A DNA stretch of 64,000 nt from Brachybacterium timonense. Lineage in GTDB: Bacteria > Actinomycetota > Actinomycetes > Actinomycetales > Dermabacteraceae. The DNA is taken from positions 2,008,928-2,072,927 of the forward strand of contig NZ_LT984895.1 in the NCBI RefSeq assembly GCF_900258505.1, given 5' to 3'. A program made the translations under genes and the position numbers. This document shows, in pieces, positions 57,647-64,000 of this stretch. Each line of letters starts with the position of its first letter. Position 1 is the first letter of the stretch. A model generated the notes under the pieces. That model was given only the letters and a program-made list of their open reading frames with translations, was not told the origin of the DNA and made no database searches.

Positions 57647-58194
57647 GTGCGGATCACCTCCCGGGCTCGCTGCACGGAGTCCTCCAGCGCGCGGTCCGAC
57701 GACAGGGCGAAGTCGGGTTCGTACAGGTCTGCGATCAACCGTCCCACCTCGCGGGTACGGGGGTCGGCCACGAGGGTGCGCACGTCCTGGCTCGTCACAT
57801 CATGACCGGTGGTGCGGCGCACAAAACGCCGCATGACCCCGGTCAGCTCATGGTGGCCCTCACGGGCAGCCAGATCACCGGCGTCATGCCGGTCAGCGAT
57901 GTCGTTCACCGCGCGCAGGAACTCGGCTTTCAGCGCTTCGACCTCACTGGGCCGGCCCCGGTAGGCGGCACGCTTCTCGATCATGCGGGTGATCCGCAGC
58001 ACCGCGGTCACTAGTGCGATGATCACCAGCAGGCACAGCGCAGCCAGGATCAACCAGGCCACCGAGTACTGCGGCGGATCGATGATCTGGGGCTGCGCAG
58101 TGATCTGGGGCTGCGCAGTGATCTGGGGCTGCGCAGTGATCTGGGCCAGGGAGATACCCCCACCCGGCCCGACGGTCAGCTCAGGATGCAGCAT
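57637..58194 (-). CDS. membrane protein of the MoxR operon (DUF4381-like position)
   Basis: A 185-residue protein: short N-tail with three ITAQPQ repeats, one helix (about 44-66, SVAWLILAALCLLVIIALVTAVL), then a soluble helical region with EVEALKAEFLRAVNDIADRHDAGDLAAREGHHELTGVMRRFVRRTTG and ending in a segment with VGRLIADLYEPDF. This layout, and its place between DUF58 and vWA genes, matches the DUF4381-type subunit. GGGAG lies 7 nt before ATG 58194; GTG 58212 is an alternative. It overlaps the DUF58 gene by 14 nt. Confidence 0.72.
   Translation of the reverse strand: MLHPELTVGPGGGISLAQITAQPQITAQPQITAQPQIIDPPQYSVAWLILAALCLLVIIALVTAVLRITRMIEKRAAYRGRPSEVEALKAEFLRAVNDIADRHDAGDLAAREGHHELTGVMRRFVRRTTGHDVTSQDVRTLVADPRTREVGRLIADLYEPDFALSSDRALEDSVQRAREVIRTWS
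57651..57661 (-). promoter_or_regulatory. full-length Shine-Dalgarno site for the BatA-like gene
   Basis: The minus strand reads GGAGGTGATCC, complementary to the whole anti-Shine-Dalgarno tail of 16S rRNA (11 nt), 4 nt before ATG 57646 and 10 nt before ATG 57640. It lies inside the coding end of the upstream gene. Most sites here match only 4-6 nt. Confidence 0.7.
58084..58147 (-). repeat. 18-bp tandem repeat, three and a half copies
   Basis: Three identical units GATCTGGGGCTGCGCAGT (58084-58137) plus a partial fourth. On the coding strand they encode ITAQPQ three times just before the membrane helix of the MoxR-operon membrane protein. The units are identical at the DNA level, so the array is recent and could vary in number. 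Confidence 0.9.
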
Positions 58195-59077
58195 GACGGT
58201 ACTCCCGGGCACGCAGCATGCCGATCATGTCGTCGATGACGGTGGTCTCCCCCTGGGTGAGCACATGGGTGATGTGCAAGCGATCCAGCATCTCTGAGAT
58301 GCCATCACGACGGGCCCGACGGTACGCCTCGACATCCCGCGCGACGCGTCGTGATGTGCGCGCGAGCGAATCGATATCGCGCGGGTTCTGGACATCGACC
58401 ACGTCGTGGTCCAAAGAATCAGTCTGCAGCGGGTCGGCGTCACCGATCCGCACCACCATGACGTCATGGCGGGTCGTCAAGCGGCGCAGTGCCGTGAACT
58501 CCTCCACGGTGGGGTGCGCCTCATCGGTGATGATCGTCATCAGCGTCGGGCGCGAGGTAACGCGGAAGGCGCGCTCGAGCAGCCACGACGTATTCGTTGC
58601 ATGCCCCTGCGGGGTCGTGGCCTGCTGAATGGTGCGCAGCAACAGCTCGAGGTGGCCGTCCGAGGAGCGCGAGGGCAGCAGCACCGGGCGCTGTTCACCA
58701 CCGGCCACCAGGCCCACCAGATCACCGTTCTGCTGGGCGAGGAAGCACACGAGCCCGGCAGCGATCACCATCGCGTCACGCTTGGACGTGCCGTCGGCCG
58801 CAATGGCGGACATCGCCGCGGAGGTGTCCGCCACGATCGACAGGTGCCGCACGCGCTCCTCATTGAACTGGCGGATCAGCGGCTCACCGGAACGGGCCGT
58901 GGCCTTCCAGTCGATGTCGGAGATCTTGTCGCCCGGCTGGTAGTACTTCAGGTCATCGAAGTCCTCACCGCTGCCCTTGAACAGCGACTTCCCACGCCCC
59001 TGAATCAGGCCTCGAGCCCGGTTCGAGGTATGCAGGTCCACCCGGGCCTTGACCCGGGTCAGCAGCGAGGTGGCCAT
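58181..59077 (-). CDS. DUF58 domain protein of the MoxR operon
   Basis: A 298-residue protein. GRGKSLFKGSGEDFDDLKYYQPGDKISDIDWKATARSGEPLIRQFNEER is the DUF58 signature; a degenerate vWA-like region follows (IVADTSAAM in place of DxSxS, so the MIDAS is incomplete). DUF58 proteins are encoded next to MoxR ATPases and are thought to be clients or adaptors. It starts 14 nt after the MoxR stop. No membrane helix is seen. Confidence 0.9.
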   Translation of the reverse strand: MATSLLTRVKARVDLHTSNRARGLIQGRGKSLFKGSGEDFDDLKYYQPGDKISDIDWKATARSGEPLIRQFNEERVRHLSIVADTSAAMSAIAADGTSKRDAMVIAAGLVCFLAQQNGDLVGLVAGGEQRPVLLPSRSSDGHLELLLRTIQQATTPQGHATNTSWLLERAFRVTSRPTLMTIITDEAHPTVEEFTALRRLTTRHDVMVVRIGDADPLQTDSLDHDVVDVQNPRDIDSLARTSRRVARDVEAYRRARRDGISEMLDRLHITHVLTQGETTVIDDMIGMLRAREYRHAAS

Positions 59078-59091
59078 CGGCGCTCCTCCGC

Positions 59092-60252
59092 TCAGGGCAT
59101 CGGGACGGCGTGGAACACCGCGTCGATGATCTGCTCGGGTTTGATGCCGCTAGCCAGCGCGTCGAAGGTGAGCACAAGGCGGTGACGCAGCACGCCGTAG
59201 CGCATGGCGCGCACATCATCCGGTGTGACGTAGTCACGGCCATTCAGCAGGGCATGCGCCTGCCCCACACGCATGAGCGCCAGCGAGCCACGGGGGCTTG
59301 CACCCACGCGCACAGACTGCGGCAGGTTCGGCACCGGGCGCGGCCCGGAGCCGCGGGTGGTGAAGACGAGGTCGATGATGTACCGCTTGACCGCGGCGTC
59401 CACATACACCCGGTCCACCATCTGCTGCAGGAAGCGGATGTCGTCGAGCGTCACCGAGCCAGCCGGCTGCTTCGGTGCAGACAAGCTGCCGGAGGTCGAG
59501 CGATCCAGAATCTCGTGCTCCTCCGCCGGACGCGGGTACGTGAGCACGTCCTTCATCAGGAAGCGGTCCATCTGCGCCTCGGGGAGGACGTAGGTTCCCT
59601 CTTCCTCGATCGGGTTCTGGGTGGCGAGCACCATGAACGGCTCGGGCAGCTTGTGGATCTCGCCGCCGATCGAGGTCTGCCGTTCCTGCATGGCCTCGAG
59701 CATGGCCGACTGGGTCTTTGCGCTCGAGCGGTTGATCTCATCCAGGAGCACGACGTTCGCGTGGACGGGGCCGAGCTGGGTGGTGAAAGTTCCGGAACCG
59801 TAGTTGAAGATCTGCGTGCCGATGATGTCGTTCGGCATCAGGTCCGGGGTGCACTGGATACGGGAGAACGAACCGGTGATCGCCGAGGCCAGGGCACTGG
59901 CGGCCGTGGTCTTCGCCAGACCCGGAACGGACTCCAGCAGCACATGACCGCCCGCGGCGAGCGCGGCCAACAGAGTCTGGCGCAGATTCTCCTGGCCCAC
60001 CACGCGCGAGGAGAAGACGTCGGTGATGGTGCGCACGATGTCCCCCGCACGCTCCATGTCCTGGCCACCGATCGCAGCATTCGACGGCGCGAACGAGCCG
60101 GAGCGGCGAACGCCCTGTGCGGGTGCCCCCGGGGTGCGCTGGCCAGGCTGCTGGGCGGGGCCCGAGTTCGGCACTGCCCCGCCATGCGGAGCGCGGCTTG
60201 GCGCCGACTGATGGCTTCCGGGCGCGCTAGGCGGGTTGGCTGACTGGCTCAT
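59092..60252 (-). CDS. MoxR-type AAA+ ATPase
   Basis: A 386-residue ATPase. After a disordered Pro/Gly/Ala/Ser-rich N-tail of about 60 residues, the AAA+ core has Walker A ESVPGLAKTT, Walker B VVLLDEINRSSAKTQSAMLEAMQE and sensor 1 MVLATQNPIEEEGTYVLPEAQMDRF. The lid domain ends with DVRAMRYGVLRHRLVLTFDA. MoxR ATPases act as chaperones that insert metals or assemble vWA-containing complexes. ATG 60252 has GGGGGAA upstream; ATG 60270 is an alternative. It is the first gene of a seven-gene operon that ends in a cysteine desulfurase. Confidence 0.93.
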   Translation of the reverse strand: MSQSANPPSAPGSHQSAPSRAPHGGAVPNSGPAQQPGQRTPGAPAQGVRRSGSFAPSNAAIGGQDMERAGDIVRTITDVFSSRVVGQENLRQTLLAALAAGGHVLLESVPGLAKTTAASALASAITGSFSRIQCTPDLMPNDIIGTQIFNYGSGTFTTQLGPVHANVVLLDEINRSSAKTQSAMLEAMQERQTSIGGEIHKLPEPFMVLATQNPIEEEGTYVLPEAQMDRFLMKDVLTYPRPAEEHEILDRSTSGSLSAPKQPAGSVTLDDIRFLQQMVDRVYVDAAVKRYIIDLVFTTRGSGPRPVPNLPQSVRVGASPRGSLALMRVGQAHALLNGRDYVTPDDVRAMRYGVLRHRLVLTFDALASGIKPEQIIDAVFHAVPMP

Positions 60253-60464
60253 CGGCTGCGGTTCCCCCATCAGGTGCAGGTGCGTCTGGTGGTGCGCTGT
60301 GGCGCATCGACGCCGGTCCACCCCGGAGTGGCCGCTGGCGAACCTCCCCCGTGGACGCGACCAGGCGCCTGGTTGATCCTAACGCCGACGGCGCTCGAGC
60401 GCTGACTCCCTGTGCAGTGCGCCGGACGAATCAGCCGCTGGCCAGGATACAGCGGCGATTCTGC

Positions 60465-60470
60465 GAGAAT
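60465..60470 (+). promoter_or_regulatory. -10-like hexamer of glgX
   Basis: GAGAAT, then GCGCGA (6 nt), then GTG 60477. No Shine-Dalgarno site is visible. Confidence 0.45.
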
Positions 60471-60476
60471 GCGCGA

Positions 60477-62702
60477 GTGCTTCCCGATCGATACGACCGC
60501 GCCACCCCGCCCGTCGCCCCCACGTCCCCGGGACTCGTCGTCGACGCCCAGGGCAATGGAACGTTCGCCGTGGCTGCTCCACGCGCCGGTGCCGTGGACC
60601 TGTGCGTGCGGCGGGGCGGAACGGAACAGCGGCAACGGCTGCGGCACTTTGACGGCGGTCTGCGCTGGGACGACGTCACCGGAATGCTGCCGGGCACCGA
60701 GTACGGGCTGCGCGTGCACGGAGAGTGGGATCCCGCGCGTGGACTGTTCGCCAATCCGGCGAAGCTTCTGCTGGACCCGTATGCACGCGGCGTCTCCCAT
60801 TCCTCAGCGCTGATGAGCTCGTTCTTCCCGATGCAGGTGGATTCGATGCTGCACCAGGTCGGGCCGACGCCGCTGCGCTGCGATGTCGACAGCGGTCCCG
60901 AAGCGGTGTGGTCCGTGGTCACCCACAACCCTTTCGACTGGCAACAGGACCTGCGGCCGCTGGTCGACTGGGACGAGACCGTGCTGTACGAACTGCACGT
61001 GAAGGGGTACACGCGTCTGCACCCAGCCGTGCCGCCAGAGCATCGAGGCACCTACCTCGGGCTCACGCATCCTCGGGTGCTCGACCACCTGCGGGATCTT
61101 GGCGTGACGTCCGTGGAGCTGTTGCCGATCCACGCGATGATGGACGAGGCTCACCTGACCCGAATGGGTCTGACCAACTACTGGGGCTACTCCACGCTCA
61201 GTTTCTTCGCACCGAATCCTGCCTACGCCACCGCGGCCGCTCAGAACGCGGGAGCGCAGGCGGTGCTCGACGAGGTCAAGACGATGGTCCGTGCCCTGCA
61301 CGCCGCGGGCCTCGAAGTGATCCTCGACGTGGTCTACAACCACACTGCGGAGGGCGGCGCCGATGGTCCGTCACTGAGTCTGCGTGGCCTGGACGCTCAC
61401 GAGTACTACCGCATGCATCAGGGCGAGTTCCATGACGTCACCGGCACAGGCGGATCCCTCGACACCCGCTCGGTGCACGTGATCGACCTGATCCTCGCCT
61501 CACTGCGCTACTGGGTGCAGGACGTACACGTGGACGGTTTCCGCTTCGATCTGGCCGCCACCCTCGGGCGGGACGACCACGGGTTCCGACCGGATCATCC
61601 GCTGCTGCGCGCCATGATCACGGACCCGGTGCTGCGCGGGGTCAAGCTCATTGCTGAACCCTGGGATGTTGGTACGGGCGGTTGGCAGACGGGCTCTTTC
61701 CCGGCGCCGTTCGCGGAGTGGAACGACGCCTTCCGTGACGACGTGCGCTCCTTCTGGTTCGCCGACCGCGCCGAGCGACAGCGCAGCGGCACGCAGGCGA
61801 TCGGCGGCGTGCGCGATCTCGCCACGCGCTTGGCGGCCTCCAGTGACGTGCTCACCCGGAACGACCCCGTCGGCCTTCCTGCGGGGCGAAGCCTGCGCTC
61901 ACCGTGGGCGTCGATCAACTACGTCACGGCCCATGACGGCTTCACCCTGGCCGACCTGGCGACTTACGAGTCAAAGCGGAATCAGGCCAACGGCGAAGAC
62001 AACCGCGACGGAACCTCAAATAATCGGTCCTGGAATCACGGCCATGAGGGAGAGGTGGACCCCAACAGCGCCGAGGGTCAGGCGATCCTGGCTCACCGTC
62101 GCCGTACCACCCGCGCTGTGCTCGCCACGCTGCTGCTCGCTTCAGGCACACCGATGCTCACCGCTGGCGATGAGTTCCATCGCAGTCAGCGGGGCAACAA
62201 CAACGCTTACTGCCAGGACAACGAGATCTCGTGGGTGGACTGGGAGCATGATGAGCATGGCGTGGCGCTTGCCTCGGTGGTGCGCGCATTGACCACGCTG
62301 CGACGCGCCCATCCCCAGCTGCGCTCCCCGCACTTCCTGCGCCCGGCTGACCCGTCGGCTCTGGATCCCGGCCAGGTCGCGTGGTTCCGCCCCGACGGAG
62401 CCGTGATGGACCACGACGACTGGATGAACGCCTCCCAGCATGTGCTGGGCATGCTCCGCCCCGGCATTCCTGACGCCGACGGTTGCACGCACCTGTACGT
62501 GCTGCTGTCCGGCGAGGAGAACGACACCACCGTCCGCCTGCCCACAGCGCCCTGGCCGCACGGCATCACCCGCGTGCTGTTCGACAGCACCCTGGAGGTC
62601 CCATCCGCGGCCCCATCTGAGCCGCTCAGCAGCGATCAGCTGACGATGCCCGCGGGAAGCGTGATCGTCCTCGGGATTGAGGTGTCCAAGGACGTAGGCT
62701 GA
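60477..62702 (+). CDS. glgX: glycogen debranching enzyme
   Basis: A 741-residue GH13 enzyme. An N-terminal CBM48-like domain ([19 protein letters not shown]) precedes the (beta/alpha)8 barrel. Catalytic residues sit in [15 protein letters not shown] (nucleophile Asp), [17 protein letters not shown] (acid/base Glu) and [14 protein letters not shown] (stabiliser Asp). [27 protein letters not shown] is typical of GlgX/TreX. It removes alpha-1,6 branches from limit dextrins. The start GTG 60477 is preceded by a -10-like hexamer; an in-frame upstream ORF looks non-coding. Its TGA shares a base with an in-frame ATG of the glgE reading frame. Confidence 0.93.
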   Translation: MLPDRYDRATPPVAPTSPGLVVDAQGNGTFAVAAPRAGAVDLCVRRGGTEQRQRLRHFDGGLRWDDVTGMLPGTEYGLRVHGEWDPARGLFANPAKLLLDPYARGVSHSSALMSSFFPMQVDSMLHQVGPTPLRCDVDSGPEAVWSVVTHNPFDWQQDLRPLVDWDETVLYELHVKGYTRLHPAVPPEHRGTYLGLTHPRVLDHLRDLGVTSVELLPIHAMMDEAHLTRMGLTNYWGYSTLSFFAPNPAYATAAAQNAGAQAVLDEVKTMVRALHAAGLEVILDVVYNHTAEGGADGPSLSLRGLDAHEYYRMHQGEFHDVTGTGGSLDTRSVHVIDLILASLRYWVQDVHVDGFRFDLAATLGRDDHGFRPDHPLLRAMITDPVLRGVKLIAEPWDVGTGGWQTGSFPAPFAEWNDAFRDDVRSFWFADRAERQRSGTQAIGGVRDLATRLAASSDVLTRNDPVGLPAGRSLRSPWASINYVTAHDGFTLADLATYESKRNQANGEDNRDGTSNNRSWNHGHEGEVDPNSAEGQAILAHRRRTTRAVLATLLLASGTPMLTAGDEFHRSQRGNNNAYCQDNEISWVDWEHDEHGVALASVVRALTTLRRAHPQLRSPHFLRPADPSALDPGQVAWFRPDGAVMDHDDWMNASQHVLGMLRPGIPDADGCTHLYVLLSGEENDTTVRLPTAPWPHGITRVLFDSTLEVPSAAPSEPLSSDQLTMPAGSVIVLGIEVSKDVG

Positions 62703-62791
62703 TGCTGCACGGCGCTTCCGGACGGGTCCGTCCCAAGGGCCGTGGCCCGGCTGAGAGACCTCACTCCGCTCCCGAGCAGGCAGGAGACACC

Positions 62792-64000
62792 ATGCCCGAG
62801 CCGATCGTGTCCCATCACGGCGACGCCCGCTCCGACGTCGCCCGGATCGACCAAGGGGTCGGACGGATCCCGATCATGGATGTGCAGCCCGTCGTCGACG
62901 GCGGTCGATTCCCCACCTCCTGCGTCACCGGCGAAACAGTGCGCGTGCGAGCCAATGCTTTCCGCGAAGGGCATGACGCCATGGGCGTCCAGGTTCTGCT
63001 GACCGATCCCGACGGCGCCACCAGTACCCTGCGGATGCGCAGCAGCAACCCGGGGCTCGACCTCTGGGAGGCGCAGATCCGCCCGGATAGTCCCGGCCAC
63101 TGGGCCTTCTCGATCGAGGCCTTCGATTCGCCGTACGACACGTGGACGCATGTGGCCGACGTGAAGATCCCGGCAGGCATCGATGTCGAACTGGTCGCCG
63201 CAGAGGGCGCGATCGTGCTGCAGCGTGCCCTGGATGAGATCGCCGCTGGCACACGACCGGAGCATGACAGACCGGTGCTGCGCGCCGCGATCGACGCCCT
63301 CCACGATGCGTCCCTCTCCCCCGCCGCGCGCACCGCCCCGGCGCTGGCCGCTGATATCCGTGGGATCCTCGACCGACGCCCGCTGCGCTCCGGTGTGACC
63401 GTCAGCGGACCGCACCCCCTGGTGGTGCATCGCGAACGCGCGCTGTACGGATCGTGGTACGAGTTCTTCCCCCGCTCGACCGGTGCGCGTTTCGACCCCG
63501 AGCATGGGGGCTGGGTCTCCGGCACCCTGCGCACCGCCGCCCAGGAGCTCGACCGTGTGGCCGAGATGGGCTTCGACGTCGCCTACCTCACGCCGATCCA
63601 TCCGATCGGCTCCACCTTCCGCAAGGGCCGCAACAACACGCTGGAACCGCAGCCTGGCGATCCCGGCTCCCCGTACGCGATCGGGTCCGCCGACGGCGGG
63701 CATGACGTGATCCACCCCGATTTGGGCACGATGGCGGACTTCGATGCCTTCGTCGCTCGCGCCCGCGAGCTGGGGCTCGAGGTGGCGATGGACATCGCCC
63801 TGCAGTGCTCGCCGGATCATCCGTGGGTACGGGAGCATCCGGAGTGGTTCCACATCCGCCCCGACGGCACCATCGCCTATGCGGAGAACCCGCCGAAGAA
63901 GTACCAGGACATCTACCCGCTGAGCTTCGAGAACGATTATGAGGGCCTGTATGCGGCGATCCGCGACATGCTCGAGCTGTGGGTCGAGCATGGCGTGACC
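62792..64000 (+). CDS. glgE: alpha-1,4-glucan:maltose-1-phosphate maltosyltransferase, 5' part
   Basis: 403 codons are visible before the right edge. The N-terminal domain (IPIMDVQPVVDGGRFPTSCVTGETVRVRANAFREGHD) and the start of the GH13_3 barrel (RALYGSWYEFFPRSTGA, GFDVAYLTPIHPIGSTFRKGRNN, ALQCSPDHPWVREHPEWFHIRPDGTI) are GlgE signatures. It extends alpha-glucan from maltose-1-phosphate in the cytoplasm. I chose ATG 62792, which has AGGAG 6 nt upstream. An in-frame ATG at 62702 overlapping the glgX stop (TGATG) would add 30 residues. The catalytic residues lie beyond the window. Confidence 0.92.
   Translation, partial: MPEPIVSHHGDARSDVARIDQGVGRIPIMDVQPVVDGGRFPTSCVTGETVRVRANAFREGHDAMGVQVLLTDPDGATSTLRMRSSNPGLDLWEAQIRPDSPGHWAFSIEAFDSPYDTWTHVADVKIPAGIDVELVAAEGAIVLQRALDEIAAGTRPEHDRPVLRAAIDALHDASLSPAARTAPALAADIRGILDRRPLRSGVTVSGPHPLVVHRERALYGSWYEFFPRSTGARFDPEHGGWVSGTLRTAAQELDRVAEMGFDVAYLTPIHPIGSTFRKGRNNTLEPQPGDPGSPYAIGSADGGHDVIHPDLGTMADFDAFVARARELGLEVAMDIALQCSPDHPWVREHPEWFHIRPDGTIAYAENPPKKYQDIYPLSFENDYEGLYAAIRDMLELWVEHGVT

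Noticed and set aside
57651-57661. Plus-strand GGATCACCTCC as a 16S rRNA 3' end
   Set aside because: Flanking sequence is coding and unlike rRNA; it is the complement of a strong Shine-Dalgarno site.
58084-58147. Tandem repeats as a CRISPR array
   Set aside because: Units are contiguous without spacers and are translated as ITAQPQ inside a gene.
62644-62660. Near-copy of the dispersed palindrome (TGCCCGCGGGAAGC) at the glgX end
   Set aside because: Only the centre matches and it encodes the ordinary GlgX C-terminal MPAGSVIVL segment.
62636-63991. A 451-codon minus-strand frame opposite glgE
   Set aside because: It is the antisense shadow of GlgE, whose plus-strand frame has clear GH13 motifs.

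Overview
The window is high-GC DNA with densely packed, mostly minus-strand genes and many ATGA/GTGA start-stop overlaps. The gene families (DUF3516 helicase, DUF222-HNH protein, ligA/UroD-MetE-like/mnmA block, GlgX-GlgE, actinobacterial LigA insertion) point to an actinomycete, most likely Micrococcales and perhaps a Dermabacteraceae member such as Brachybacterium. The genus is inference. No rRNA, tRNA, CRISPR array, transposase or prophage gene is visible, so this looks like chromosomal core sequence.

Layout. 1-9.5 kb: the 5' part of a large YhgE/Pip-type membrane protein with an operator-like palindrome over its promoter, an OsmC protein, a Ski2-like helicase, a small membrane protein, a DUF222-HNH nuclease and a GNAT acetyltransferase. 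9.8-20.6 kb: a leftward branched-chain amino acid block (ilvB-ilvN-ilvC, an unknown lipoprotein, serA, leuB, ilvE, cimA), headed by a leader peptide [12 protein letters not shown] and an intrinsic terminator that form an attenuator. 20.8-26.8 kb: a rightward peptide-type ABC importer (two permeases, one double ATPase, one lipoprotein). 27-31.8 kb: nirB-nirD and a uroporphyrinogen methyltransferase/sirohydrochlorin chelatase fusion, that is, nitrite reductase plus part of its siroheme pathway. 31.9-34.4 kb: ilvD and a short CDF-like transporter. 34.5-39.9 kb: three tandem alanine/glycine:cation symporter paralogues with a small Cys-containing ORF upstream. 40.2-43.5 kb: gatCAB. 43.7-45.4 kb: a small charged protein and an HTTM-type membrane pair. 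45.5-47.7 kb: a two-gene riboflavin-type ABC importer under an FMN riboswitch. 47.8-53.3 kb: an unknown membrane protein, ligA, a MetE-like protein and mnmA. 53.5-60.3 kb: a MoxR/DUF58/von Willebrand A operon that ends, with overlapping codons, in a cysteine desulfurase. 60.5-64 kb: glgX and the start of glgE.

Two window-wide patterns are the most interesting. First, at least eight genes start with a -10-like hexamer followed by exactly 6 nt and then ATG/GTG, with no Shine-Dalgarno site, which suggests widespread leaderless transcription. Second, the palindrome GTTCCCGCGGGAAC (or a one-mismatch variant) occurs five times. Three copies lie inside genes, always in the frame that reads Val-Pro-Ala-Gly-Thr; two sit in one extra stretch of MnmA and two lie 61 bp apart in an intergenic gap.
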